From positions 3,038,001 to 3,102,000 of the forward strand of contig NC_019902.2 of NCBI RefSeq assembly GCF_000321415.2: 64,000 nt of DNA, in the 5' to 3' direction. Of the stretch, positions 28,515-37,247 are shown in pieces. The stretch is from Thioalkalivibrio nitratireducens DSM 14787 (lineage in GTDB: Bacteria; Pseudomonadota; Gammaproteobacteria; Ectothiorhodospirales; Ectothiorhodospiraceae). The notes beneath the pieces are model-generated. The model was not told the DNA's origin. It did no database searches and was given only the letters and a program-made list of their open reading frames with translations. Position 1 is the stretch's first letter, and the number at the start of each line of letters is the position of its first letter. The position numbers and the translations under genes are program-made.

Positions 28515-29432
28515 ATGTCCGTTCGTGAGAGCCCCTACACTGAAGTGACCGTCGATACCACCGCCCATGCCGTCGAGGGCGCCGACACGTGGTATGTGAT
28601 CGGACTCTCGGGCATTCCCAGTTCCGACAACCAGGGCCATACCTCGAACGCCGGGTTCGTGACCACCGGCGAGGGCGTGGTCGTTTACGATGCGCTCGGC
28701 ACCCCGGCTCTCGGCTTCGAACTGATCCGGCGGATCCGCGAGGTAACCGACGAACCGATCCGGTACGTGATCGCTGGCCATTACCACGCCGACCACATCT
28801 ACGGCCTGCAGGCATTCGCCGATCATACGGATGCCCACATCATCGCGCAGCGTCGGGCCGAGGATTATCTCGACAGCGAGACCGCGCGGCAGCGCCTCGC
28901 CCAGCGCCGGGACGTGCTGTTCCCCTGGATCGACGAGGACACCCGCGTGATCCATCCCGACACGTATTTCGATGCCGAGCACCGGTTCAGCCTCGGCAAC
29001 AAGACCTTCCGGCTGCTACACGCCGGTCCCGCACACTCCCCCGACGACGTGATCATGGTGGTCGAGGAGACCGGCGTCGTGTTCGCGGGCGACATCGTCT
29101 TCGACGGGCGCCTGCCGTTCCTGGGCGACGAGGACGTGAACACGGTCAACTGGATCCAGCGGCTGGACATGGTCCAGGAGATGCGTCCGTCGTTCCTCAT
29201 TCCCGGCCACGGAGAGGCCACCGCGCAGGCCGCCCGCGCGGTCAGCTTCACGCGCGGCTACCTGCAGGATCTGCGTGACCAGATGGGAGCCGCGGTGCAG
29301 GATTTCCTGTCGTTCGACGAGGCCTTCGACGGCGCCGACTGGTCCCAGTACCGGGGACTGCCGGCGTTCGACGAGACCCACCGGCGCAATGCCAATGCGG
29401 TATTCCTGGAGATCGAGAGCGAGATGTTCTGA
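28515..29432 (+). CDS. Metallo-beta-lactamase-fold hydrolase (SoxH / quinoprotein-relay-like)
   Basis: 305 residues from ATG 28515, chosen for the strong AGGAGGAG upstream; an ATG at 28494 is in frame. The metal motif is GHYHADHIYG, with further ligands HAGPAHSPDD, the aspartate in FAGDIVFDG and IPGHG. The sequence resembles SoxH and the zinc hydrolases encoded near quinoprotein systems, some of which act on thiol esters. No signal peptide is visible from this start. No sox or PQQ genes lie beside it, so the substrate is open. Confidence 0.85.
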   Translation: MSVRESPYTEVTVDTTAHAVEGADTWYVIGLSGIPSSDNQGHTSNAGFVTTGEGVVVYDALGTPALGFELIRRIREVTDEPIRYVIAGHYHADHIYGLQAFADHTDAHIIAQRRAEDYLDSETARQRLAQRRDVLFPWIDEDTRVIHPDTYFDAEHRFSLGNKTFRLLHAGPAHSPDDVIMVVEETGVVFAGDIVFDGRLPFLGDEDVNTVNWIQRLDMVQEMRPSFLIPGHGEATAQAARAVSFTRGYLQDLRDQMGAAVQDFLSFDEAFDGADWSQYRGLPAFDETHRRNANAVFLEIESEMF

Positions 29433-29532
29433 TCATGCGGGCCAGAACGGCAGGGGCGGGGATGGATCGGGGCCCGACGTTCACGCCTCGCTCCGACCTG
29501 TGCGGCCGGGCCGCCGCAGACAGCGCAGCGCC

Positions 29533-30471
29533 GTGAATGCGCCGCCCCCCGGCAGGGACTGGCCCCGCCGCCGATTCCTCGGCGGCCTGGCTGCAGCGGC
29601 CGCGGCAACGGCGCCGCCGGCGATCGCCGCAGCGCCGGATTCCGAGCCCCTGCGCAAGCCCATCCCCCGGAGCGGGGAACATATTCCCGTGATCGGCATG
29701 GGCACCTGGATCACCTTCAACGTCGGCCCGGCTCCCGAACTGCGCGCGGCACGCACCGAGGTGCTGAGGACGTTTCTCGCCCGCGGGGGTGGCGTGCTCG
29801 ATTCGTCGCCAATGTACGGCAGCGCGGAAGTGGTGATCGGACACGCGCTGGAGCGAATCGGCGACCCGGGCGGTCTGTTCTCGGCCACCAAGGTCTGGAC
29901 CCGGCGCGCGGGACAGGGGCCGGAACAGGTGGCGCGTTCGCGCTCGCTCTGGGGGCTGGAACGCTTCGACCTGCTGCAGGTCCATAACCTGGTGGCCTGG
30001 CCGGAGCACCTGCGGACATTGCAGGACGAACGTGAACGCGGCCGCGTGCGCTACCTCGGCGTGACCACTTCCCACGGCCGGCGGCATGACGAACTGGCCC
30101 GGATCCTGCGCAACGAACCGATCGATTTCGTCCAACTGACCTACAACATTCTGGACCGTGAATCGGAACAGCGGCTGCTGCCGCTCGCGGCCGACCGCGG
30201 CATCGCAGTGATCACCAATCGGCCGTTCCGGCAAAAGGCGCTGATCACCCGTTTCGAGCATCACCCGCTGCCCGATTGGGCCGGCGAAATCGCCTGCGTC
30301 AACTGGCCGCAGTTCCTGCTCAAGTTCATCGTCTCGCACCCGGCGGTGACCTGCGCGATCCCGGCGACCACCCGGGTGGATCACGTCGAACACAACATGG
30401 GGGCGATGTCGGGGCCGATGCCGGACGCGGCCATGCGCCGGGAGATGGCCGCGTACGTCCGCGGTCTGTGA
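29533..30471 (+). CDS. Aldo/keto reductase with Tat signal
   Basis: 312 residues from GTG 29533. The N-terminus carries a twin-arginine signal (WPRRRFLGGLAAAAAATAPP), so the protein is exported folded. TIM-barrel AKR motifs: GMGTWITF, GVLDSSPMYGSAE with the catalytic Tyr, KVWTRR with the Lys, and LLQVHN with the His. No NADPH supply is expected in the periplasm, so the cofactor may be loaded before export or the activity may differ (inference). A membrane protein gene follows after 10 bp. Confidence 0.85.
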   Translation: MNAPPPGRDWPRRRFLGGLAAAAAATAPPAIAAAPDSEPLRKPIPRSGEHIPVIGMGTWITFNVGPAPELRAARTEVLRTFLARGGGVLDSSPMYGSAEVVIGHALERIGDPGGLFSATKVWTRRAGQGPEQVARSRSLWGLERFDLLQVHNLVAWPEHLRTLQDERERGRVRYLGVTTSHGRRHDELARILRNEPIDFVQLTYNILDRESEQRLLPLAADRGIAVITNRPFRQKALITRFEHHPLPDWAGEIACVNWPQFLLKFIVSHPAVTCAIPATTRVDHVEHNMGAMSGPMPDAAMRREMAAYVRGL

Positions 30472-30481
30472 ACCGACGCCG

Positions 30482-31138
30482 ATGCTGCCCTACTCGGCCG
30501 AGGTTCTGCATGCCCTCTGGGGCCAGTACAACCATGCGCTCTGGCCGCTGCAGATCCCGTTGCTCGTGTTCACCATCGCGGCCATCGCGCTCGCGCGCCG
30601 GCGCGGCGGCGAGCGGGCGTCCCGCGCCATCGGCTGGGTCCTGGTTCTGGGCTGGTCGTGGACTGCGATCGGCTATCACTGGCTCTACTTCACGCAGATC
30701 CACTTCGCCGCTCCGACCTACGCAGTGCTGTTCGCGGTCCAGGCGCTGCTACTCGGCTGGTCACTCGCGCTGCGCGGGGGCTGTCGTTTCCGGCTCAGGG
30801 CGGATCTCTCCGGGATCGGGGCGCTGGCCCTGGTCGCTTGGGCCATCATCGGCTACCCGACCGCCGACCTGCTGGCCGCCGCTTCATGGCCCGAGTTCCG
30901 CCTCGTGGTAGCGGCGCCCGGACCCACCGCCCTGTTCACACTGGGCCTGCTGCTCCTGGTCGAACCACGGATCCCGTTTCACTTGGTCGTGATTCCACTC
31001 CTGTGGCTCGCGGTCGACGCACTATCCGGTTGGGCCCTGGGGATACCCTGGGACAGCCTGCCGATGGCCGCAGGTCTGCTCGCAGTCGCACTGATGGTGT
31101 TGAAGAACCGCGCCACGCTCGCGGCCCGGAAGACCTGA
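30482..31138 (+). CDS. Multi-pass membrane protein (DUF6064-like)
   Basis: 218 residues with six or seven hydrophobic helices (about 20-38, 50-68, 75-95, 108-128, 140-160, 165-180, 190-208). The start MLPYSAEVLHALWGQYN and the GYHWLYFTQIH segment match my memory of the DUF6064 family. No catalytic residues recognised and function unknown. 10 bp after the aldo/keto reductase gene, probably the same transcript. Confidence 0.7.
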   Translation: MLPYSAEVLHALWGQYNHALWPLQIPLLVFTIAAIALARRRGGERASRAIGWVLVLGWSWTAIGYHWLYFTQIHFAAPTYAVLFAVQALLLGWSLALRGGCRFRLRADLSGIGALALVAWAIIGYPTADLLAAASWPEFRLVVAAPGPTALFTLGLLLLVEPRIPFHLVVIPLLWLAVDALSGWALGIPWDSLPMAAGLLAVALMVLKNRATLAARKT

Positions 31139-31289
31139 TTCTGCTGCCGACGACGGTCGCCCGCCACCCCTGGGCCGGCCCCGGCAGGCCCGCTCCACGG
31201 AAAAACATTATGCAATTGATGTCGTTGCCCCCGCGCTCAGGCGGCTTGCTACCATCTTCCCGGCAATACCCATTACTACGGGCTGACCA

Positions 31290-31718
31290 ATGATGACTCT
31301 GGACGAAGTGGTCGAAACCTTCGAACTGCTTGGCGACTGGGACCAGCGCTACCAATACCTGGTGGAACTCGGCCAGAGACTGCCGCCGTTGCCCGAGAAC
31401 GCGAGGCTCGAGGAAAATCGCGTGAAGGGCTGCATGAGCCAGGTATGGGTGAAGGCCTACCGCGACCCGGACCAAGAGGGCCGCATCCGCTACCATGGCG
31501 ACTGCGACACGTCCATCATCAAGGGCGTGCTGACGCTATTGATCCAGATCGCGGATGGACGCCGCGTCGAGGCGATCGAGGAACTCGACGTCGACGAATT
31601 CTTCGAACGCCTGCGGCTCGGCGATCACCTGTCACCGAACCGGCATGTCGGCGTCTATGCCATCGTGGACCTGATGAAAACCCAGGCACGCGCGCTGGTA
31701 CAGCAGGCATCGGCCTGA
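31290..31718 (+). CDS. sufE: SufE family Fe-S assembly sulfur acceptor
   Basis: 142 residues. Accepts persulfide sulfur from a cysteine desulfurase. The active cysteine lies in NRVKGCMSQVWV, followed by HGDCDTSIIKGVLTLLI. It could be SufE or the CsdE paralogue. No sufS or csdA gene is adjacent; the genes around it are unrelated. Preceded by a 151-bp gap with no clear promoter. Confidence 0.92.
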   Translation: MMTLDEVVETFELLGDWDQRYQYLVELGQRLPPLPENARLEENRVKGCMSQVWVKAYRDPDQEGRIRYHGDCDTSIIKGVLTLLIQIADGRRVEAIEELDVDEFFERLRLGDHLSPNRHVGVYAIVDLMKTQARALVQQASA

Positions 31719-31934
31719 GCCTGCTCCGGATCCCGCCCACTTGCCGAAGCCCGATTCGAATTCGTGCGCCGCAGCGCTTCCGTGCGGCGCGTCTGCGCAC
31801 CCGGGGAACGAACGCGAGCCTGCGCTACCGGCAACGGATACCGGAGGCGGCCTGACGCACCCAGCGGGAAGAGGAATCGTGAGGGTCCAGTCCGCGGGGA
31901 TGCCCCAGCTGCGGATCCCGGGTACCCTTGCGGC

Positions 31935-32516
31935 ATGAACTCGCGGGATACGCACACCACCCTGCACCTGCCCCAGCCCGGCTGGCTCCCCGGCTGGCTG
32001 GCGCAGCCGCCGCCTGCCCCGGACGACCGTGCCCGCATGACGGAGGTCGTGGCCATCGCGCGCGAGAACGTGGAACGCGGCAGCGGCGGGCCGTTCGCGG
32101 CTGCCGTCTATCGGCTGGACGGCACCCAGCGCATCAGTGCAGCGGTAAACACCACCATCGCCAGCCACTGCGCGGCGGCACACGCGGAACTCCAGGCCCT
32201 GGCGCTGGCCCAGCAGCGTCTCGGCCGCCATACCCTCGAGCCCCTGCCCTGCGTGCTGTTCAGTTCCAGCGCTCCCTGCACCATGTGTCTCGGGGCGATC
32301 GCATGGAGCGGGGTACGCCGGTTCGTGTTCGCGACCGACCGCTGCGATGTCGAGGCGGTCGGCTTCGACGAGGGACCGCCGACGCCCCGCTGGCGCGCCG
32401 AACTCGCGCGTCGGGGCATCGAGGTCCGGGGGCCACTGCTCCGCGCCGACGGCCTGGTCGTGCTCCGGCGGTATGTCGAGCGCGGGGGCCCGATCTACAA
32501 CGGCCAGCCCGGATAG
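31935..32516 (+). CDS. Nucleoside/guanine deaminase (CDA fold)
   Basis: 193 residues from ATG 31935. Zinc-dependent deaminase with the HAELQAL first ligand and catalytic Glu, and the PCTMCLGAI second and third ligands. The GGPFAAAVY start and the GVRRFVFATDRCDVEAVGFDEG segment resemble guanine deaminases of the cytidine-deaminase fold rather than TadA. The substrate is inferred from this resemblance only. Confidence 0.8.
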   Translation: MNSRDTHTTLHLPQPGWLPGWLAQPPPAPDDRARMTEVVAIARENVERGSGGPFAAAVYRLDGTQRISAAVNTTIASHCAAAHAELQALALAQQRLGRHTLEPLPCVLFSSSAPCTMCLGAIAWSGVRRFVFATDRCDVEAVGFDEGPPTPRWRAELARRGIEVRGPLLRADGLVVLRRYVERGGPIYNGQPG

Positions 32517-32677
32517 CTGCCGCGATAGCGGCGCCCGCGCAGGGCAGCGCCCCTCCATCAATGCCCCGGTTCTCGGCATCGGGCGATAAACGGGTTCAGC
32601 GTTCGCAACGTGCCGGCACCCCGATCACGACGGCCTGACCCGGCCGGGGACGGCCTCCGCCACCATGGCGGTCATCG

Positions 32678-33721
32678 TCAGGAACCTGCGCTCTTGCGTG
32701 CCGGCAGCCGCTCACCTGTGTCCAGCAACAGCTGCAACCCTGGCCACAGCGACTCCATGCGGGTGCGGATCCTCGGCTCGCTGGCGATCGCGAACTCCAG
32801 GAAGGTGCGGGCCACCAGCGAAAGCTCCTTGCCCTTCGGGTAGACGAGATACCATTGACGCATCGTGGGGAAGCCCTCGACGTCCAGCACCGCCACGGGC
32901 CCGTTGGTGCCCTCCAGAGTCAAACTGTGCAGCGAGAGCACCGAAAGCCCCAGCCCGCCGACGACCGCGTGCTTGATCGCCTCGTTGCTGCCGAGCTCCA
33001 TCCGCACCTTGGGGCGCAGCCCATGGGCATCGAACGCCTTCAGCGTCGCATCACGGATCCCAGAGCCAGGCTCGCGCAGCAGAAACGGTTCCTCGGCGAT
33101 ACGGGAAAACGGGATCCGCTTCTGCCCGACCAATGGATGATCACGGGGCGCCATCACCACCAGCGGATTGGGCGCCACCGGAAATTCCTCGACTTCGATC
33201 TCCTCGCAGGGCGCCTGCCCCATGATGTAGAGATCGTCCTCGTTCGCCAGCATCCCGTCGACGATCCGATCCCGGTTGGTGACCTTCAACGCCACCTCGA
33301 TGCCCGGATACATGCGGCAGAACTCGCCCAAGATCTCGGAGGCGAAGTACTTGGCGGTCGTGATCACCCCCAGCCGCAGCCGCCCCCGGCGCATCCCCTT
33401 CAGGTCCGCCATCTTCATCTCGAGGTTCGCCAGGGTCTCGAACATCCGTCGGCAGGCATCGTAGAGTTCGACGCCGGCCTCGGTGGGCTTCACGTTCCGC
33501 CCCACGTGTTCGAACAGCGGCAGACCCATCGCCTCCGACATCTTGCGGATGTGCATGGACACGGTCGGCTGCGTCAGGAACAGTTCCTCGGCCGCACGCG
33601 TGAAACTTCCCAGGCGAACGATGGCCTCGAACACCTGGAGTTGCCGGAGCGTGGCATGCCGGATCAGGTAAACCGGCATCGCGCTCGGGGGAATGAGGTG
33701 GGGGTCGTTCGGCGGCGGCAT
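32678..33721 (-). CDS. cbbR: LysR-type regulator, CbbR-like
   Basis: 347 residues; regulator of CO2-fixation genes. Winged HTH at the N-terminus (LRQLQVFEAIVRLGSFTRAA, TQPTVSMHIRKM) and a periplasmic-binding-fold effector domain (about 100-330). CbbR-typical pieces include GVITTAKYFASEILGEFC and EAIKHAVVGGLGLSVLS. Start at ATG 33721, with AAGAG upstream; ATG 33679 (MPVYLIRHATLRQL) is nearly as good. Unlike most cbb loci, where cbbR is divergent from cbbL, it lies at the far 3' end of the carboxysome run, on the same strand, 113 bp after sbtB. Confidence 0.9.
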   Translation of the reverse strand: MPPPNDPHLIPPSAMPVYLIRHATLRQLQVFEAIVRLGSFTRAAEELFLTQPTVSMHIRKMSEAMGLPLFEHVGRNVKPTEAGVELYDACRRMFETLANLEMKMADLKGMRRGRLRLGVITTAKYFASEILGEFCRMYPGIEVALKVTNRDRIVDGMLANEDDLYIMGQAPCEEIEVEEFPVAPNPLVVMAPRDHPLVGQKRIPFSRIAEEPFLLREPGSGIRDATLKAFDAHGLRPKVRMELGSNEAIKHAVVGGLGLSVLSLHSLTLEGTNGPVAVLDVEGFPTMRQWYLVYPKGKELSLVARTFLEFAIASEPRIRTRMESLWPGLQLLLDTGERLPARKSAGS

Positions 33722-33834
33722 GGCCGCTCTTATATCGCCCGCGCGCGATCTTGTCCAGATTCCGGCGCCAATCCCTGTGCGCGGGCCCGAAAACCGGCCC
33801 CGGGACGCCGGTCAGCCTGTCGGCCGCGGAGGAG

Positions 33835-34155
33835 TCACTCCAGCGGCCGCTCGTACTTCTCCGGATGCAGCACCGAGACCTCGGAAACGAACACCGTCAG
33901 GTGGTGGCCTTTCTTCATCATGCACTCCAGACCCTCAAGCATTCCCGCCAGCCGCTCCTCGGGCAGGATCACGTGGAACTTGATGTTGGTATCGACATCA
34001 AGCATGCTCGACTGCTCGCCACTGGACCCGGCACCACGCGCCCGCACCACGGTATACCCGCTTGCGCCGCGCTTGCGCACGATTTTCGCCAGCCACGCCT
34101 CGAGCACATCGGTGGTGATGATGGTGACCAGTTTCTCCGGGTAGAGCGATGGCAT
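33835..34155 (-). CDS. sbtB: PII-like protein SbtB
   Basis: 106-residue PII-like trimeric signalling protein, partner of the bicarbonate permease SbtA. Start at ATG 34155, which has GGAGG 6 nt upstream; a GTG precedes it directly. The PII-like beta-alpha-beta pattern (KLVTIITTDVLEAWLAKIV, KFHVILPEERLAGMLEGL) and a T-loop region (residues about 40-58, rich in Gly/Ser) are visible. The redox CGPxGC end of many cyanobacterial SbtB proteins is absent. In cyanobacteria SbtB binds adenine nucleotides and inhibits SbtA; the same role is inferred. 15 bp downstream of sbtA. Confidence 0.85.
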   Translation of the reverse strand: MPSLYPEKLVTIITTDVLEAWLAKIVRKRGASGYTVVRARGAGSSGEQSSMLDVDTNIKFHVILPEERLAGMLEGLECMMKKGHHLTVFVSEVSVLHPEKYERPLE

Positions 34156-34170
34156 CACAGGCCTCCAGGT

Positions 34171-35178
34171 TTACGCCGCCCCAACGAGTCGGGCCAGATT
34201 AAGGTAGAGCGGGATACCGATGATCACATTGAACGGGAAGGTGATGCCCAGTGCCAGGGTCAGGTACAGCGACGGGTTGGCCTCGGGAACCGCCAGCCGC
34301 ATCGCCGGCGGCACTGCGATATAGGACGCACTGGCGCCGAGCACCGCCACCAGCGTGGTACCACCCAGACCGAACCCGAGCGCCCAGTGCCCGATCACCA
34401 CGCCGACGACCCCGCCGATCAGGGGCATCACCAGCCCGAACCCGACCATGATCACGCCGACCTTGCGAAACTCCCGGATGCGCCTTGCCGCCTCCATGCC
34501 CATTTCCAGCAGGAACAGGCACAGCACTCCCATGAAGATCTCGTTGATGAACGGGAACAGGCTGTCCATCGAACCCGGCGCGGCCACCGCGCCGATCAGC
34601 AGCGAGCCGAGCAGCAGCATCACACTGCCGTTGGTCAGCGCCTCGTGCAGCAGCGAGGACATCCCCCCCCGGCCAACCGGATCCTCCGGCGCCGGCTCCG
34701 CGGCGTCCTTGCGCCCCATGCGCCGGCGCGTCCACGCCGCCAGCAGCAGGCCGACGATGATCGCGGGCGACTCCATCACCGCCAGCATGATCACCGGGTA
34801 ACTCTCATAGGCGATGCCGGCGGCATCCAGATAGGCCACGGCGGCCAGAAAGGTTCCCGCGCTGACCGAGCCGTAATGGGCGGCTACCGCGGCGGCGTCC
34901 AGCGCACTCACCCTGCGCGTCGCCACCAGCAGGAGGTACCCGATGATCGGCAGCGTGAAGCCCATCACCAGCGCCCAGACTACCGCCTGCATCGCGACGC
35001 CGAGATCCGCTCTCCCCAGTTCGTATCCGCCGTGCAGGCCGATCGCGACCAGCAGGTAGATCGACAGCATTTTCGCCATATCCTGCGGGAAGCGCAGGTC
35101 CGACTTCACCACCCGGGCAAGAAAGCCCAGAGCGAAAAAGAGTACAGCGGGGATCAGCAGGTTGCTCAGTGCGCCCAT
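34171..35178 (-). CDS. sbtA: Sodium-dependent bicarbonate permease SbtA
   Basis: 335-residue inner-membrane protein with about ten helices in two inverted halves, the usual SbtA size. Family features include the N-terminal IPAVLFFALGFLARVVKSDL, AAHYGSVSAGTFLAAVAYL near the start of the first core repeat, a charged cytosolic loop (about 145-170), and GGTTLVAVLGASASYIAVPP in the second half. Imports bicarbonate coupled to sodium, feeding the carboxysome. It lies between the McdB-like gene and sbtB on the carboxysome strand. In a salty, alkaline habitat a sodium-driven carbon pump would make sense (inference). Confidence 0.92.
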   Translation of the reverse strand: MGALSNLLIPAVLFFALGFLARVVKSDLRFPQDMAKMLSIYLLVAIGLHGGYELGRADLGVAMQAVVWALVMGFTLPIIGYLLLVATRRVSALDAAAVAAHYGSVSAGTFLAAVAYLDAAGIAYESYPVIMLAVMESPAIIVGLLLAAWTRRRMGRKDAAEPAPEDPVGRGGMSSLLHEALTNGSVMLLLGSLLIGAVAAPGSMDSLFPFINEIFMGVLCLFLLEMGMEAARRIREFRKVGVIMVGFGLVMPLIGGVVGVVIGHWALGFGLGGTTLVAVLGASASYIAVPPAMRLAVPEANPSLYLTLALGITFPFNVIIGIPLYLNLARLVGAA

Positions 35179-35285
35179 GGGAATCTACCAGAGGTATCGT
35201 GTGGCCGCGGGACCGCGCGCTGCCGCGCCGCCCGTGCCCGGGGTTCCGCTTCGACCGAACGCCGAACCGACAGCCGCGTGCGTTC

Positions 35286-35612
35286 TCAATCCGGCCAGAC
35301 GCGGCGCCCGGCCTGATAGGGGTCCCCCGAACCGGCGCCCGTCTCTGCAGCCGCATCCTTTCCGGACCGTCCGCGAGTTCCAGCGGCCCGCTTCGCCGTT
35401 CCGGTGGTCTTCGAACCCTTGCCAGTACCGGACGCCGTTTTGGTCCCTGCCGGCCTCGAATCACCGCCTGCCGGCTGGCCGGTCTCCGCGGAGCCCGCTT
35501 TTGCGGACGCCGGTCGAGCACCGGTGCCCGCCGCCTCTGACGCGCCACTGGCGACCCGCGTCGTCTGCGTCGCTGGACCCAACGGATCCTTGGTCTTGTC
35601 GGCTTCTGCCAT
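35286..35612 (-). CDS. Probable alpha-carboxysome positioning protein McdB (no McdA beside it)
   Basis: 108 residues, almost wholly low-complexity (Ala, Gly, Thr, Lys, Ser), predicted disordered. It ends GDPYQAGRRVWPD. The ATG at 35612 has GAGGTG 7 nt upstream, supporting a real gene. McdB proteins are small and disordered, lie near cso operons and carry an invariant Trp close to the C-terminus; this protein fits all of these. They normally work with the ParA-type ATPase McdA, usually the gene just upstream. Here the upstream gene is acRAF, and no ParA-type gene is in the window. Identification is by context and composition, not by alignment. Confidence 0.55.
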   Translation of the reverse strand: MAEADKTKDPLGPATQTTRVASGASEAAGTGARPASAKAGSAETGQPAGGDSRPAGTKTASGTGKGSKTTGTAKRAAGTRGRSGKDAAAETGAGSGDPYQAGRRVWPD

Positions 35613-35710
35613 GCTTGCACCTCGCTTGAGCCCTGGGCGCTGCGACCGTGACCCGGGGAATCGGTCTCCGACAACCCGGGCGCTCGCGCCACCCCACGGG
35701 CACTCATGTC

Positions 35711-35974
35711 CTACATCGGGCGTGCCGCCGCGGGCAACAGCGCGTCCATGCGCTCCGCGAAGCGGCGCTGCCGCTCACCGAGTTGCGCTGCGTCCTCGTC
35801 GGCATGAATGGTGACATTCAGGTAGGTACGGCCGAATCCCATGTCCGGATACAGCCCCTCCTGCTCCGACAGCTCCGCCACGCGGTCCAGAAACTCGCGC
35901 AGCGTTTCGTAATCCGGAAACTCGTAGCGTCGCTCGAGCCGGGCCGGTCGGGCGCGTTCCTTCCATTCACTCAT
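35711..35974 (-). CDS. acRAF: pterin-carbinolamine-dehydratase-like Rubisco assembly factor
   Basis: 87 residues. The fold is like pterin-4a-carbinolamine dehydratase (RRYEFPDYETLREFLDRVAELSEQEGLYPDMGFGRTYLNVTIH), but the catalytic EHHP-type motif is replaced, as in the alpha-carboxysomal acRAF proteins that help Rubisco fold. Its ATG overlaps the stop of the ferritin-like gene by 4 nt. Found at this place in many cso operons. Confidence 0.85.
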   Translation of the reverse strand: MSEWKERARPARLERRYEFPDYETLREFLDRVAELSEQEGLYPDMGFGRTYLNVTIHADEDAAQLGERQRRFAERMDALLPAAARPM

Positions 35975-36456
35975 CGCAACCCCCCGGTTCGTTCACCCGC
36001 CACGGCCTGCGCCGAAGAACCTTCCAGTTCCTCGATCCAGCGTGCGAGCGCCGTTCCGTGCGCACGCTCCTCCTCCAGGAGGGTCTCGAAGAACATCCGG
36101 TTGTCATGGTCCCCCATCCGCGCGCAATGGCGGGTGGCATCGCTGTAGAGCTGGACCAGGGCCAGTTCCAGCTCCTCGTCGTGGAGCAGAAGCTCCCGCA
36201 GGCTCCCGCCGAGCCGAACCGGCCTCAGCTGTGACGCATTCGGGGCGACCCCAAGCGCGAGCATGCGACCGATGATCCGGCTGGCATGCTCGGTCTCCTC
36301 GGTCGCCTCGGCCTGCAACCGCTCGGACGCCGCCGCAAGCCCCCAGGACGCGGCGAGGCGCGCCTGGGTTGCGTACTGCTGCACCGCCGAGAACTCGAGA
36401 CTGAGCGCACGGCCCAGATACCCGAGCACCCTAGGGTCCGCGTTAGCGAAAAACAT
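35971..36456 (-). CDS. Carboxysome-operon bacterioferritin-like protein
   Basis: 161-residue four-helix ferritin-like protein of the kind found at the end of many cso operons. The di-iron ligands appear complete: Glu in LEFSAVQQY, EETEH in helix B, Glu in DEELELALVQLY and EEERAH in helix D. No haem-binding methionine is obvious. Function in the carboxysome context is not settled. Follows the last csoS1 gene by 51 bp and overlaps acRAF by 4 nt. Confidence 0.85.
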   Translation of the reverse strand: MFFANADPRVLGYLGRALSLEFSAVQQYATQARLAASWGLAAASERLQAEATEETEHASRIIGRMLALGVAPNASQLRPVRLGGSLRELLLHDEELELALVQLYSDATRHCARMGDHDNRMFFETLLEEERAHGTALARWIEELEGSSAQAVAGERTGGLR

Positions 36457-36507
36457 GACGACGGATCAGTCCGTGCATGGCGCGTCGGTGGAAGCGTTCC
36501 GCGTCCA

Positions 36508-36831
36508 TCAGCTCCGCTGCGGCTGGTTACCGGCCAGGGCGCCTTCCCCGCCGAGCACCGGCTCCACTTCCCGATGCGGACGGGCAATGATATGTGCCGC
36601 GACCAGCCCGTCGCCCACACGCTCGCAGGCATCGGCGCCGGCTCTTACCGCCGCATTCACTGCGCCGGTTTCCCCGCGCACGAGGACTGTGACGTACCCG
36701 CCCCCGACGAACTCCCGGGCGATCAGCCGAACCTCGGCGGCCTTGGTCATCGCGTCCGCGGCCTCGATAGCGGGCACCAGGCCCCGGGTCTCGATCATTC
36801 CCAGCGCGATGCCGTAGGTTTCGTTGGCCAT
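36508..36831 (-). CDS. csoS1: Carboxysome shell protein CsoS1 (BMC-H), third copy
   Basis: 107-residue hexameric shell facet protein. The single BMC domain begins GIALGMIETRGLVPAIEAAD and contains the pore loop FVGGGYV. It differs from its two neighbours by Ala for Gly in LIAREF and by a longer C-terminal tail (GGEGALAGNQPQRS), resembling the longer CsoS1B of Halothiobacillus. The DNA also diverges more than between the other two copies. Last of three shell genes in a row. Confidence 0.94.
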   Translation of the reverse strand: MANETYGIALGMIETRGLVPAIEAADAMTKAAEVRLIAREFVGGGYVTVLVRGETGAVNAAVRAGADACERVGDGLVAAHIIARPHREVEPVLGGEGALAGNQPQRS

Positions 36832-36873
36832 GGTGTGATTCTCCTTGCAGATAAAGTGTTCGGGCCCAGGGTA

Positions 36874-37182
36874 TTACTTGTCGCTCGACGGGCCACCGGT
36901 GGGCAGCACGGGCTCCACCTCGCGGTGCGGACGGGCGATGATGTGCGCTGCAACCAGCCCGTCGCCGACGCGCTCGCAGGCGTCCGCGCCGGCACGCACC
37001 GCGGCGTTCACCGCACCCGTCTCGCCGCGGACCAGCACGGTCACGTAGCCGCCACCGACGAACTCGCGCCCGATCAGCCGCACCTCGGCGGCCTTGGTCA
37101 TGGCGTCCGCCGCCTCAATGGCAGGCACCAGCCCACGCGTTTCGATCATGCCCAGTGCGATACCGTAACTTTCGTTTGCCAT
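36874..37182 (-). CDS. csoS1: Carboxysome shell protein CsoS1 (BMC-H), second copy
   Basis: 102-residue BMC-H shell protein with the same domain as its neighbours, pore loop FVGGGYV, ending VLPTGGPSSDK. Protein and DNA are nearly identical to the upstream copy (37248-37538) over the whole domain, showing a recent or gene-converted duplication. Forms hexameric tiles with a small central pore thought to pass bicarbonate and phosphoesters. Confidence 0.95.
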   Translation of the reverse strand: MANESYGIALGMIETRGLVPAIEAADAMTKAAEVRLIGREFVGGGYVTVLVRGETGAVNAAVRAGADACERVGDGLVAAHIIARPHREVEPVLPTGGPSSDK

Positions 37183-37247
37183 TACCCAATCTCCGTCGTC
37201 AGATGTGTCATCTCAATTGCATTCCCGTGGGCCCGATAGCCCCCGGG

